A stretch of DNA of 64,000 nucleotides from Streptomyces sp. NBC_01381 (GCF_026340305.1 NZ_JAPEPI010000002.1:2232001-2296000); one strand, 5' to 3'; counted from the first letter of the stretch, positions 1-8,203 are shown. A program made the numbers and translations. The notes: generated by a model not told the origin, from the letters alone.

Positions 1-5
1 GCCGG

Positions 6-1148
6 ATGGCCGTCCCGTACGACAAGGCCATTCAGCTGTACGACGAGGCACGCCGGAGCGTCAGCCGCGAACTGCGCACCCTCGCTGTGGCGGCGGAGGA
101 CGACGCCCAGGCCCAGCGAACCGTCGAGCTCCTCACCGATGACTTCGCCCGTTACCAGGAGTTCATCGGACGCGCCCTGGAGAACGACACCCGATCCGGC
201 GGCAAGGCGGCCGCCGTCGACGACTACCGCAACGCCAACGACCTGCTCAGCCGGCGGCTCCTGCCCGAGGCCCGCAGCCTCGTCGAAGCCAACGACGGGC
301 AGTTCGAGGCCGCCTACGCCGCCGAACGCGCCGACCTCGGCGCACAGTCGGCACTGCTTCTGGCCCTCGGCGCCGCACTCCTTGCCGCACTCGTGCTGCT
401 CCAGTGGTACCTCGCCCGCCGTTTCCACCGCGTGCTCAACCCCGGCCTAATCGCCGCCACCGTCTGCGCCCTCACCGCTGTCGTCCTCGGAACCCAGGCC
501 CTCACCGCCACCTCCGAGCAGCTCCGTCTCGCCCGCCGCGACGCCTTCGACTCCGTCGTCGCCCTCTCCCGAGCCCGCGCGATCGCCTACGACGCCAATG
601 CCGAAGAAAGTCGCTACCTCCTCGACAGGGACCACCGCAGCGCACACGAGGCGGCGTTCCTGGCCAAGTCGCAGAGCCTGTACGGGATGGAGGGCGCCGG
701 CCTCGCGTCGTACGAGCCGCAGCTCGCCGCGACGTGGCAGGCATACCGTCGCGATCACCACGACAAGCGGTTCACCGGAGAGTTCCGGCGGGAGCTGGAC
801 AACATTACCTTCGCCGGGGAGCGAGCCGCCGCCGAACGGACTGTCGAGGCGTACGCCGTGTACCAGCGGGACGACCGCACCATCCGGTCGCTGGTAGCAG
901 CCGGCAAGGAACAGGAAGCCGTCGCCTTCTGCATCAGCTGGGAGCCGGGGAAGTCCAACGCCCACTTCGGCGCGTGGATGACCGCCCTCGACGAGGTCAC
1001 CGGCATCAACCGCGGCGCCTTCGACACGGCCGCCGACGACGGCAGGGATGCGGTCACCGGGCTCCTGCCCTGGGCAGTCGCCGCCCTCCTCGCCGCCGTC
1101 GTGCTCGCCACCCTGGGCCTGCGCCCCCGACTCGCCGAATTCCGCTGA
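6..1148 (+). CDS. Membrane protein with paired helical sensor-like segments (5' end probably outside window)
   Basis: The frame is open to the window edge, so the ATG at 6 may be internal and the N-terminus missing. The visible 380 residues hold a helical polar stretch (1-110), two hydrophobic segments (about 113-136 and 146-168), a second helical polar stretch (about 170-350) and a last hydrophobic segment (about 353-372) before a short basic tail. This two-ectodomain layout resembles four-helix-bundle sensor domains, but no HAMP, kinase or methyl-accepting part follows. I do not recognise a named family. A decayed paralogue lies at 8204-8827 behind a Kdp-type operator array, and another such array starts 24 nt after this stop codon, so a role in the potassium or osmotic response is a reasonable inference. 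Confidence 0.6.
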   Translation: MAVPYDKAIQLYDEARRSVSRELRTLAVAAEDDAQAQRTVELLTDDFARYQEFIGRALENDTRSGGKAAAVDDYRNANDLLSRRLLPEARSLVEANDGQFEAAYAAERADLGAQSALLLALGAALLAALVLLQWYLARRFHRVLNPGLIAATVCALTAVVLGTQALTATSEQLRLARRDAFDSVVALSRARAIAYDANAEESRYLLDRDHRSAHEAAFLAKSQSLYGMEGAGLASYEPQLAATWQAYRRDHHDKRFTGEFRRELDNITFAGERAAAERTVEAYAVYQRDDRTIRSLVAAGKEQEAVAFCISWEPGKSNAHFGAWMTALDEVTGINRGAFDTAADDGRDAVTGLLPWAVAALLAAVVLATLGLRPRLAEFR

Positions 1149-1172
1149 ACGGACGGCCGTCCGTAAGAGACC

Positions 1173-1222
1173 TGCCAAGACGCCGTCAGCATCCCCCGGC
1201 ATGCCGCCAGAGACCCGTCAAG
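1173..1222 (+). promoter_or_regulatory. Four-box operator-like array, Kdp type (copy 1)
   Basis: Heptamers TGCCAAG (1173), CGTCAGC (1184), CGCCAGA (1205) and CGTCAAG (1216) have starts 11, 21 and 11 nt apart. The same spacing recurs at 8068, 12763 and 16478. Tandem boxes with an 11-nt period are typical of OmpR/PhoB-family regulators. The array ends 88 nt before the ATG remnant of a kdpD relic. Binding by KdpE is inferred. Confidence 0.55.
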
Positions 1223-1310
1223 GTGCTCGTGCACGTGGCGCGCCCCGAGTTTCCTCGGGGCAGGACATCCGCGAGGAATGGACGAGGAAGAGAAAGCGAG
1301 TGGGTCGCTC

Positions 1311-1820
1311 ATGAGTATGTTCTGAGCCTTACCGCGCCGCGGGAGTCCGCTGCCTCGCAGATCCGTCCGGGGAGGCTCAAGGTCTTCGTCGGCGCCGCGA
1401 CCGGTGTCGGCAAGACGTACCGGATGCTGGACGAGGGCCTGCGCAGGGCCGCCCGCCCGCACACCGAGGCGTTGCTCGGACGCCTGGAGAGCCTGGAGCC
1501 GGTACGAGTCGGTCACCACGGACGCATACGCCGGGAACTCGACCTCGACGGCGCGCTGCACCGCAGACCCGGGCTGCTCCTCGTCGACGACCTCGCGCAC
1601 ACCAACGCGCCGGGTCACCGCAACGCCCGGCGCCGGCAGGACATCGTGGAACTGCTCGCGGCGGGCATCGACGTCGTCACCACGGTGAACGTCCAGTCCT
1701 TGGAATCGCTCAGCGACGTCGTCGAGAAGATCACCGGTGTGCCCCGGGGCGAGACCGTCCCCGACGCCGTCACCGCGCTGCGCGAACTCGCCCTGCTCTG
1801 GGTCCGCGCCGACAGGGCGG
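1311..1820 (+). pseudogene. kdpD: kdpD relic, N-terminal KdpD domain only
   Basis: From about 1374 the translation matches the N-terminal KdpD signalling domain of the two intact kdpD genes here: Walker A GAATGVGKT, the LLVDDLAHTN block, the GIDVVTT block and TALRELALLW. Compared with the copy at 13000 it lacks about 14 residues before RPHTE and about 44 residues between VPDAV and TALRELALLW, both in frame. It ends before the Usp-like, membrane and kinase domains. The likely original start ATGAGT at 1311 runs into a stop after four codons and is out of frame with the domain. It is therefore a decayed gene rather than a short functional form. It sits 88 nt after operator copy 1, as kdpF-kdpD sits after copy 3. 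Confidence 0.8.
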
Positions 1821-1876
1821 CTTCCACGCGCTCGTCCAACTCGTCCGGGACGGCGTCCCGGTGTGACGGGGAGGAT

Positions 1877-2248
1877 TCAGGCGTTGCCGGTACCGGTGGG
1901 CAGGATGATGTCGTACGGGAACTCTCGCTGCCGGCGCAGGAAAGTGAGCCGTATCCGAACCTCTCCGGCGCCGTCCGCCAGGGCGGGCTGTCCGGTGATG
2001 CTGCCGTCCGTGTACGTACGGTCGGGCGCTGTGCCGTAGGCGCCGCCCCAGTCGAGGTACTCGTTGCCGAGGTCGTCCGTCGCTTCAAGACCGGGGAACA
2101 CAGGGACGTCGTCGTCCCCGTCCGGTAGGGGCGGAACGATCGAGTAGTGCACGGTGAAGGAGTCCGCGCGTCGCTTCAGGCGGCGTATCCGGAGCTCGTG
2201 CGTGCCGTCGAGGATCTGGACGGTGGCGAGCGGGGCGCGGTTCTTCAT
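1877..2248 (-). CDS. Uncharacterised 123-aa protein
   Basis: The ATG at 2248 is preceded by GGAGAG at proper spacing; the frame stays open further upstream but without codon-use support. The protein is soluble, rich in beta-prone and acidic residues, with no signal peptide or membrane segment. An early basic patch (RIRRLKRRADSF) is followed by an Asp-rich loop (DGDDDVP). I recognise no family. It lies 52 nt downstream of the GNAT gene on the same strand and could be co-transcribed with it. Confidence 0.6.
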   Translation of the reverse strand: MKNRAPLATVQILDGTHELRIRRLKRRADSFTVHYSIVPPLPDGDDDVPVFPGLEATDDLGNEYLDWGGAYGTAPDRTYTDGSITGQPALADGAGEVRIRLTFLRRQREFPYDIILPTGTGNA

Positions 2249-2300
2249 GGGGCTCTCCTCGGCTCCTTCGGTTGCGCGGAGTTTCCGCACCGGGACCGGT

Positions 2301-3077
2301 TCAGGCCGGGATGCGAGTGGTGCGGTGGGCCGGCTGACCGGTGAGGTAGTGAACGTACTCGCGTTCCAGCCGGAAGCCCGATGTCCAGGCGAGCAGTCGG
2401 CTGGCGCGGTTCTCGCGGGAGCAGGACCAACTCGGCGTACGCCCACGGGTGGTGATGTCGATACAGAGCGCAGCCACGCAGGCGCGGGCGAGGCCCCGGC
2501 GACGGTGTTCGGGGGTGGTGAAGATGGCGATGTCCTCGTAGCGGTCGCCACGGAGGTAGGTGCAGGCCACGGCGAGCAGGTGGCCCTTGTGGAATGCGCC
2601 GCGGGCCTGCCCGGAGGCAGCCAGGCCCGCCGGGCCGCCCCAAGTGGCGTGCAGCCAGCCGGCGTCCGGGCTCAAGGCGTGTATCTGCGTCACATCGTCG
2701 GGCAGGAGGCGGCGCACGGTCACCCCGCGGGGCAATCGGGGCGCCGTGCCCGGGTAGCGGTGGACGTAGACCATCCGCTCCCGCGGCACCACCTGGTCGA
2801 AGGCGTGCCCCAGCATGGGCAGGAATCGACGCGTTGCCTGGGCGTGATGCGAGGCGAAGCCGGCCAGGTCCCCGGGGGCCAGTGCTCTGGGGTCGCCTGC
2901 GAGCAGAACCTGGTCCGCGCAGCTCACCGCCACGACGCGGGGCCGGGTGGCGCGGTCCGCCCACCACCGGCCGTTTCCGGTGGCGGAGGCATGCTCGGCG
3001 AGGGTGGTGGCCCCGGGGATGCCCGGGGGGAACCAGTCTGAGAGGGAAGGAAGTTGGGCGGGCGATATTTCGATCAT
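2301..3077 (-). CDS. GNAT-family N-acetyltransferase
   Basis: The 258-residue protein carries the GNAT acetyl-CoA loop in its C-terminal half: the segment IAIFTTPEHRRRGLARA (about 190-206) fits the V/I-x-x-x-x-R/Q-x-x-G-x-G/A signature, with HRRRGLA binding the pyrophosphate. The N-terminal half looks like the extra domain of FR47/GNAT proteins that acetylate amino groups of small molecules or peptides. The substrate cannot be read from sequence. The ATG at 3077 is preceded by AGGGGAA. It is followed after 52 nt by an unknown gene on the same strand and separated from the upstream bL37-like gene by a hairpin. Confidence 0.75.
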   Translation of the reverse strand: MIEISPAQLPSLSDWFPPGIPGATTLAEHASATGNGRWWADRATRPRVVAVSCADQVLLAGDPRALAPGDLAGFASHHAQATRRFLPMLGHAFDQVVPRERMVYVHRYPGTAPRLPRGVTVRRLLPDDVTQIHALSPDAGWLHATWGGPAGLAASGQARGAFHKGHLLAVACTYLRGDRYEDIAIFTTPEHRRRGLARACVAALCIDITTRGRTPSWSCSRENRASRLLAWTSGFRLEREYVHYLTGQPAHRTTRIPA

Positions 3078-3097
3078 GCGTTCCCCTGGAGCTGAGG

Positions 3098-3129
3098 CGC
3101 GGGGCGGCCGCAGTGCGGTCCGCCCCGCG
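3098..3129 (-). terminator. Hairpin after the bL37-like gene
   Basis: A perfect 10-bp GC stem (3098-3107 with 3120-3129) and a 12-nt loop lie between the bL37-like stop and the GNAT start. There is no U-tract, as is common for Streptomyces terminators. It would end the SDR-bL37 transcript. Confidence 0.6.
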
Positions 3130-3149
3130 GGGTGGTGGTCAGTGCGGGT

Positions 3150-3227
3150 TCAGCTCTGGCCGGCCTTGCTGCCGTGGTTGGCGGCCTTCTTGCGACGGGC
3201 CTTCTTCTTGCGGGCGCGCTTGGACAT
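3150..3227 (-). CDS. bL37-like 25-aa ribosomal peptide (variant C-terminus)
   Basis: A 25-codon gene encodes a very basic peptide: MSKRARKKKARRKKAANHG followed by a short tail. The Lys/Arg-rich start followed by ANHG is the signature of bL37, the small 50S protein of actinobacteria, which usually ends ANHGKRPN plus one or two residues. Here the KRPN part is replaced by SKAGQS, so this is probably a paralogue or a decaying copy rather than the main rpl gene. It lies 17 nt downstream of the short-chain dehydrogenase on the same strand and ahead of a hairpin, so it is probably expressed from the dehydrogenase promoter. Confidence 0.65.
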   Translation of the reverse strand: MSKRARKKKARRKKAANHGSKAGQS

Positions 3228-3244
3228 CTGTGGTGGGGATCCCT

Positions 3245-4054
3245 TCAAGAACCGTGACCGACGAGCAGGTTGGCGAGCTTGTTGAGGCGCTTGACCGTGC
3301 GGTCCTCGGTGGCGGCGGGAGCCGGGTCGACGCGCTCGTCGCGGTCGTAGTAGGCGCCGTTGACGATCTCCACCGCCGGGTCGCAGAGCCGTACGACATG
3401 GGCCGCGCCTTCGGCGGCCGACGCCCCGCGCTGGGCGTACAGGGACATCAGGTCCGTCTCGCAGATCCCCGGGTGCAGGGAGACCGCGGTGACCCGCGGG
3501 TCGGCGGCGAAGACGGTCAGGGCGAGCTGTGACTGGGCGTATGCCGCGAGCCGGGAGTAGCGGCGGGCGCGGTTGGGGTCGCTCCACTGGATGGCGGCGG
3601 TGCGGTGCAGGGAGGAGGAGACGTTGACGACGCGGCCGCCGGGCTCGGAGGTCAGGGCCTCCTCGAGCAGGTGTGTGAGGAGGTAGTGGGCCAGGAAGTT
3701 GACCTGGAAGGCGATCTCGTTGCCGTCCGGGGTGATGGTGTGCCGCTCGGGGGCGGCGATGGCGGCGTTGTTCACCAGGGCGTCCAGGTGCGGGTGTTCG
3801 GCGACCACGCGCCGTGCCATGGCCTCGACCTCTTCGAAGCGGGTGAAGTCCGCGGCGAAGGTGCACAGGCGGGCCGCGTCGATGCCGGCGGTGGCGATGA
3901 GCCGGTCCGTGGCGGCCTGGGCTTCTTCTACGGTACGTCCGTGAAGGAGGACGGTGGCGCCGCGCTCGGCGAGCTGCCGGGCCGTCTCGTAGCCGATGCC
4001 TGAAGTGGCGCCGGTGATCAGGACGGTGCGGTTGGTGAGGGTGGGGTCTGACAT
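3245..4054 (-). CDS. Short-chain dehydrogenase/reductase with altered catalytic motif
   Basis: A 269-residue SDR of the classical/retinol-dehydrogenase-like type. The cofactor motif TGATSGIG is at 14-21, the structural NNAA at 95-98, catalytic serine candidates VSSS at 145-148 and the tyrosine at Y172. The motif reads YAQSQ instead of YxxxK, so the catalytic lysine position is glutamine (Q176). Lysine normally lowers the tyrosine pKa and binds the nicotinamide ribose, so activity may be reduced or altered. I chose the ATG at 4054 because the upstream in-frame GTG at 4078 lies inside a 17-bp hairpin. The bL37-like gene follows in the same transcript. Confidence 0.8.
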   Translation of the reverse strand: MSDPTLTNRTVLITGATSGIGYETARQLAERGATVLLHGRTVEEAQAATDRLIATAGIDAARLCTFAADFTRFEEVEAMARRVVAEHPHLDALVNNAAIAAPERHTITPDGNEIAFQVNFLAHYLLTHLLEEALTSEPGGRVVNVSSSLHRTAAIQWSDPNRARRYSRLAAYAQSQLALTVFAADPRVTAVSLHPGICETDLMSLYAQRGASAAEGAAHVVRLCDPAVEIVNGAYYDRDERVDPAPAATEDRTVKRLNKLANLLVGHGS

Positions 4055-4074
4055 GGTCCATTCCAGGGGTGACG

Positions 4075-4114
4075 GCACGACGAGCAGCCCCGCTCAGGGG
4101 GCTGCTCGTCGTGC
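4075..4114. terminator. Perfect 17-bp hairpin upstream of the SDR gene
   Basis: Arms 4075-4091 and 4098-4114 are perfectly complementary around a 6-nt loop. It lies between the MerR gene, whose minus-strand transcript runs this way, and the SDR start, so it is most likely the MerR terminator or an insulating element. Confidence 0.65.
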
Positions 4115-4431
4115 GAAGGCAGAGAGGGAGAGTGGGCCGCCGGATCAGCTCACGGCGGCGCGGCAGCGCGGCGCACGACACGGCGACGCCCGCTGTGACA
4201 TTGCGCGGCTCCGCCACGACGGCGGACGGTCGAGAAGGAGCCAGGCGCTGTTCACGTCATCCATGTAACTGGCCCCGGGGGCCCGGCTCAAGAGCCGTCG
4301 GGCCGAATTGACGACCCACTGATGCGGCCCTGTCGGTACGCCGTACACCTCACTCGAAGCACCCCGCACGAAGCACCCCCCCCACGAAGCACCTCGTACG
4401 AATCCTCCGAGCGCCTCCCGTGGCCGTCGCG
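4115..4431. repeat. Intergenic region with short CGAAGCACC repeats
   Basis: No convincing gene lies in this 317-bp gap. Near its right end (about 4354-4405) the motif CGAAGCACC occurs three times in a row, 16-20 nt apart, followed by a diverged fourth unit. It is probably the decayed 3' flank of the MerR gene. Confidence 0.4.
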
Positions 4432-5163
4432 TCACGCGCCCAGTCGCGCGCGAATGAGTCCGTCGAGCCGCTGCCATGCGGGGGACGAGGCGTTGACCGT
4501 GCCCTGGACGAGGGCGGGGATGTCGGAGGCGGCGTCCAGCTCGGGCGGTGCGTGGGATCCGTAGCGCTCCCGGGTCGCCTCGGCGATGCGGCGGGCAAGG
4601 TCGTCCAAGCGGGGGTCGTTGGCGTCGAGGTCGTGGGCCTGGTCGTATGCGAGGAAGAGCCGGCGCAGCTTCGGGTCGGCCAGGGACTCGGCCTGGTCGT
4701 GGAAGAGCGCGATCGCGTGGTCCGGGTGGGTGGCGAACACGAGGATCCACAGGTCGCGTTGCAGATCCACCCAGCGGGCCGTGAACCCCCAGTGGGCCAG
4801 GTGCTCCAGATGAGCCCGGACCTCGGTGGGCAGCGGCGCGAGCTGCCCGGCGGCAAGTCGACGCAGCCGCCCCTGTGTCGTGCGCAGGCCATCGATGCGC
4901 GCGGTCAGCTGGTCGTCGATCTCGCGCAGGGCCAGCTGGAGCTCTTCGTCGGTCGCCGATCGCAGCTCCCGGATACGGGCCAGCGGGACCCCTGCTTCGG
5001 CGAGCGTCCGGATCTTGATCAGGTCGATGGCGTCCCGGGCTTCATACCGACGGTAGCCGGACGCGTCGCGGTCCGGCTCGGGGAGCAGCCCCTTGTCGTG
5101 ATAGACGCGGATGGTCTTGACCGACACTCCGACGTACCCGGCCAGCTGCCCGATGGTGATCAC
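4432..5163 (-). CDS. MerR-family transcriptional regulator (intact copy)
   Basis: A 243-residue regulator. Residues 1-38 form the MerR helix-turn-helix (ITIGQLAGYVGVSVKTIRVY), residues 39-75 the wing and the following helices (SGYRRYEARDAIDLIKIRTL), then a long linker helix and a roughly 160-residue helical C-terminal domain like the TipAS-type ligand or activation domains. No cysteine cluster for metal sensing is visible. The GTG at 5163 is chosen because the paralogue at 25038 starts with ATG at exactly this residue. It is divergent from the small helical protein gene at 5218 with 54 nt between start codons, so it probably controls that promoter. An inverted duplicate of both genes lies at 24696-25688. 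Confidence 0.82.
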   Translation of the reverse strand: MITIGQLAGYVGVSVKTIRVYHDKGLLPEPDRDASGYRRYEARDAIDLIKIRTLAEAGVPLARIRELRSATDEELQLALREIDDQLTARIDGLRTTQGRLRRLAAGQLAPLPTEVRAHLEHLAHWGFTARWVDLQRDLWILVFATHPDHAIALFHDQAESLADPKLRRLFLAYDQAHDLDANDPRLDDLARRIAEATRERYGSHAPPELDAASDIPALVQGTVNASSPAWQRLDGLIRARLGA

Positions 5164-5217
5164 CAGGCCATCTTCGCTCTTGACCCCGCCCTTGGGGCAG
5201 GGTTGCAGCATGGTGTC
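5164..5217. promoter_or_regulatory. Divergent promoter/operator of the left MerR pair
   Basis: The 54-nt gap contains TTGACC (5180) and a near-palindrome CCCGCCC-TT-GGGGCAGGG, a form expected for a MerR site inside a promoter. The equivalent gap of the right pair (24984-25037) is also 54 nt and keeps the TGCAACCCTGCCCC core. Confidence 0.5.
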
Positions 5218-5550
5218 ATGACGAACGAGGACATCAACCAGGCAGCCCAGGCAGCCCAGGCAGCCCAGGACGGCCGGATTGACCGCCAGACCCTGCGCGA
5301 CCTGGCTGACGAGGGCAATGAGACCGCGCTGGACCGACTGGCCGACTTCGCGGACGAGGCCGGTGATGTGGGGGAGCTGAGCGAACTCCTTGACGAGGGA
5401 TCCCAGCGCGCCGGGTACCTGCTCACCCGGCGCGCGACGACGGCCGGCGATCTGCGCGAGCTGCAGCGGATCTGCGACGCGGGGTACGACGAGGCGGGCG
5501 ACGAGCTGAACCGGCTGCTGGAGTCACCGGCTGCCGGCTCCCGGGACTGA
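5218..5550 (+). CDS. Small acidic all-helical repeat protein (left copy)
   Basis: A 110-residue acidic protein with no signal or membrane segment. The body looks like short helical repeats: ALDRLADFADEAGDVGEL, SELLDEGSQRAGYLL, DLRELQRICDAGYDEAGDEL. The paralogue at 24696-24983 (95 aa) matches along nearly the whole length but lacks the N-terminal QAA repeats. No ribosome binding site is obvious, so a leaderless or very short leader is possible. It is divergent from the MerR gene and probably its regulatory target. I do not recognise a family; a protein-interaction role would be a guess. Confidence 0.7.
   Translation: MTNEDINQAAQAAQAAQDGRIDRQTLRDLADEGNETALDRLADFADEAGDVGELSELLDEGSQRAGYLLTRRATTAGDLRELQRICDAGYDEAGDELNRLLESPAAGSRD
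5239..5268 (+). repeat. 9-bp tandem repeat inside the small helical gene
   Basis: CAGGCAGCC is repeated three times plus CAG, coding for QAAQAAQAAQ. It is absent from the paralogue at 24983, so it expanded after the duplication and could vary in copy number. Confidence 0.8.
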
Positions 5551-5573
5551 GTACGTCGAGTGCGGCGCGTACG

Positions 5574-7766
5574 TCAGCCGATCCCTGGCACCGACGACAC
5601 CACCAGGTCGATCAGCTTGATACCGACGAACGGCAGGACGAGTCCGCCGAGCCCGTACACCAGCAGGTTCCGCTTCAGCAGGTCGTGCGCGGAGGACGGG
5701 GTGTAGCGCACGCCGCGCAGTGCGAGGGGGATCAGGGCCACGATGATCAGGGCGTTGAAGATGATCGCGGAGGTGATCGCCGAGGTGGGGCTGTGCAGGC
5801 CCATGATGTTGAGGGCGGACAGTTGGGGATAGGCGCCGGTGAACATCGCCGGGATGATCGCGAAGTACTTCGCCACGTCGTTCGTGATCGAGAAGGTCGT
5901 CAACGCTCCCCGGGTGATGAGAAGTTGCTTGCCGATCTCGACGATCTCGATGAGCTTGGTCGGGTTGGAGTCCAGGTCCACCATGTTCCCGGCCTCCTTG
6001 GCGGCCGAGGTACCGGTGTTCATAGCCACACCCACGTCCGCCTGGGCGAGAGCCGGGGCGTCGTTGGTGCCGTCGCCGGTCATCGCCACCAGCTTGCCGC
6101 CCTCCTGCTCCTCCTTGATGAGGGCGAGCTTGTCCTCGGGGGTGGCCTCCGCGAGGTAGTCGTCGACGCCCGCCTCTTGGGCGATGGCGCGGGCGGTCAG
6201 CGGGTTGTCGCCGGTGATCATGACGGTGCGGATGCCCATGCGGCGCAGCTCGGCGAAGCGCTCGCGGATGCCGTCCTTGACGACGTCCTTGAGCTGGATC
6301 AGCCCTAGGACGCGTGGCCCGTCCCAGTCGTGCACCGCCACCAGCAGGGGCGTACCGCCCGCCGCGGACACGGCGTCGGAGTACGTGCGCGCCTCGGCCG
6401 GTACCTGGCCCCCGTACATCGCGACCCAGTCGATGACCTGCTGCGCCGCGCCCTTGCGGATGTGACACGCGGCGCCGTTGTCCCAGCGCAGGTCGACGCC
6501 GCTCATCCGGGTCTGCGCGCTGAATTCGACGTAGCGGGCGTTCGCGAGCTCTCCGTCGGCGGGCTCGCGCAGCCCGTACTTCTCCTTGGCGAGTACGACG
6601 ACGGAGCGGCCCTCGGGTGTCTCGTCGGCCAGCGACGACAGCTGGGCCGCGTCCGCGAGCTGCAGTTCGTCGATGCCCGGCATGGGGAGGAAGGCGGCGG
6701 CCTCGCGGTTGCCGAGGGTGATGGTGCCCGTCTTGTCGAGGAGCAGGGTGTTCACATCACCGGCGGCTTCAACTGCCCGTCCGGACATGGCGAGTACGTT
6801 CCGCTGCACCAGGCGGTCCATGCCGGCGATGCCGATCGCGGAGAGCAGGGCGCCGATCGTGGTGGGGATCAGGGTGACCAGGAGGGCGACGAGGACGGTC
6901 GTGGTCTGGCCGGCGCCGGCGAAGGACGCCATGGGCTGCAGGGCGACGGTCACCAGAATGAAGACGATGGTGAGGGCGGCAAGGAGGATGTTGAGGGCTA
7001 TCTCGTTCGGGGTCTTCTGCCGGTTGGCGCCCTCGACCAGGGCGATCATCCGGTCCAGGAAGCTGTTCCCCGGCCGAGACGTGACCCGGATGACGATCCG
7101 GTCGGAGAGCACCGTCGTACCGCCCGTGACGCCGGAGCGGTCGCCGCCCGACTCCCGGATGACGGGCGCGGATTCGCCGGTGACGGCGGACTCGTCGACG
7201 GCCGCGATGCCGTCCACGACGTCACCGTCGGCGGGGATCAGCTCACCCGCCTCGACCAGGACGAAGTCGAACGGCTGAAGGTCCGTGGCCGCGACGGCTT
7301 CGGTCTCGGCGCGCTGAAGATCCGTTCCCACCCGCCAGTTGTTGCGCAGCCGCAGGGCGACGGTGTCGGTGCGGGCCTTGCGCAGCGACTCGGCCTGGGC
7401 CCGGCCGCGGCCCTCGGCGACGGCCTCCGCGAGGTTGGCGAAGATCACCGTGAGCCAGAGCCAGGCGCTGATCACCCAGGTGAAGACGGCCGGGTGGAGC
7501 ACCGCGGACAGCGTGGTCAGGACCGCCCCGACCGCGACGACGAAGAGTACCGGGGTGCGGACCAGGGCCCTGGGATGGACCTTACGCAGTGCTTCGGGAA
7601 ACGCCGCCAGGAGCTGCTTGGGCTCGAAGAGTCCGCTGGGGGTACGTCGCCGGGATCCTGAACCGGGGCTGCTGCTCGGCCGGATGCGCGGATTGCGTGG
7701 TGGCGCGGGCTGCGGCGGCGGGGCGGTGGGCGGGGTCGGGGCGTGCTGGGGCGGGGCGGGATGCAT
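5574..7766 (-). CDS. kdpB: Orphan KdpB, catalytic P-type ATPase subunit
   Basis: A 730-residue full-length KdpB. The TGES motif of the A domain is at 196-199, the phosphorylation site DKTGT at about 344-348, GDGTNDAPAL in the P domain, and the usual membrane helices are present. KdpB couples ATP hydrolysis to potassium pumping with KdpA (pore), KdpC and KdpF. Here no kdpA or kdpC is adjacent; the only full set in the window is at 16.7-21.2 kb, whose KdpB is closely similar over its whole length. The ATG at 7766 begins a Pro-rich N-terminus; AGAAGG lies upstream. All catalytic motifs are intact, so this is not an obvious pseudogene. It may exchange into the other complex or be a remnant of a broken operon. 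Confidence 0.88.
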   Translation of the reverse strand: MHPAPPQHAPTPPTAPPPQPAPPRNPRIRPSSSPGSGSRRRTPSGLFEPKQLLAAFPEALRKVHPRALVRTPVLFVVAVGAVLTTLSAVLHPAVFTWVISAWLWLTVIFANLAEAVAEGRGRAQAESLRKARTDTVALRLRNNWRVGTDLQRAETEAVAATDLQPFDFVLVEAGELIPADGDVVDGIAAVDESAVTGESAPVIRESGGDRSGVTGGTTVLSDRIVIRVTSRPGNSFLDRMIALVEGANRQKTPNEIALNILLAALTIVFILVTVALQPMASFAGAGQTTTVLVALLVTLIPTTIGALLSAIGIAGMDRLVQRNVLAMSGRAVEAAGDVNTLLLDKTGTITLGNREAAAFLPMPGIDELQLADAAQLSSLADETPEGRSVVVLAKEKYGLREPADGELANARYVEFSAQTRMSGVDLRWDNGAACHIRKGAAQQVIDWVAMYGGQVPAEARTYSDAVSAAGGTPLLVAVHDWDGPRVLGLIQLKDVVKDGIRERFAELRRMGIRTVMITGDNPLTARAIAQEAGVDDYLAEATPEDKLALIKEEQEGGKLVAMTGDGTNDAPALAQADVGVAMNTGTSAAKEAGNMVDLDSNPTKLIEIVEIGKQLLITRGALTTFSITNDVAKYFAIIPAMFTGAYPQLSALNIMGLHSPTSAITSAIIFNALIIVALIPLALRGVRYTPSSAHDLLKRNLLVYGLGGLVLPFVGIKLIDLVVSSVPGIG

Positions 7767-8067
7767 GGGGGGTGGGGAACCTTCTGGGATCGGCCGCCCG
7801 CGCGTACGCGGTGGGCCGGAGCGGTCCGGGGTCGGGGGGTGCCGACCGCCGGGGGGCCGGCGGGCCGTGCCGTCGCCGGGGCCCCGGCGACGGCACGCCT
7901 GCGCACGGACGCGGTGCTGTACGACCAAGGAGGCACCACCGCGTGCGGCGACCGATCGAAGCGGAAGCCCGCTTCGTCGGCCGAAGAGGAATCTAAGGCT
8001 CGGCGCCCCGCCAAATGCCGCTCGCTGAAAGGTCTTTGCGACTCCCTGACGGCCTGGTCAGCGCCAC
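7767..8067. other. Intergenic region upstream of orphan kdpB
   Basis: About 300 bp, GC-rich, between the kdpB start and operator copy 2. I see no gene, clear hairpin or riboswitch here; it presumably carries the kdpB promoter. Confidence 0.4.
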
Positions 8068-8117
8068 CGTCAAGCCGCCGTCAAGGGAATCCGAAAATCC
8101 ATCAGGGCGGCATCAAG
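8068..8117 (+). promoter_or_regulatory. Four-box operator-like array, Kdp type (copy 2)
   Basis: Boxes CGTCAAG (8068), CGTCAAG (8079), CATCAGG (8100) and CATCAAG (8111) show the 11-21-11 spacing. This is the most regular copy. It ends 86 nt before a GTG with a GGAGGG site (8204) that opens a decayed paralogue of the first gene of the window. It is also about 300 bp upstream of kdpB on the other strand. Confidence 0.6.
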
Positions 8118-8203
8118 GGATGCCACAAGTGTCCGAAACGCATCGCAGAATCGAGGCCACGGGGGACGGGCGACCGTCCGTGAACGTGGACGTTGGAGGG
8201 CGA

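Noticed and set aside
404..2128. 574-codon plus-strand frame that appears to fuse an unknown protein to KdpD
   Set aside because: Its first 300 codons are an out-of-frame reading of the membrane protein gene; only the KdpD part is real, and that is a relic.
5239..5268. CRISPR-like repeat
   Set aside because: It is a coding 9-bp tandem repeat without spacers; no CRISPR array was found anywhere in the window.
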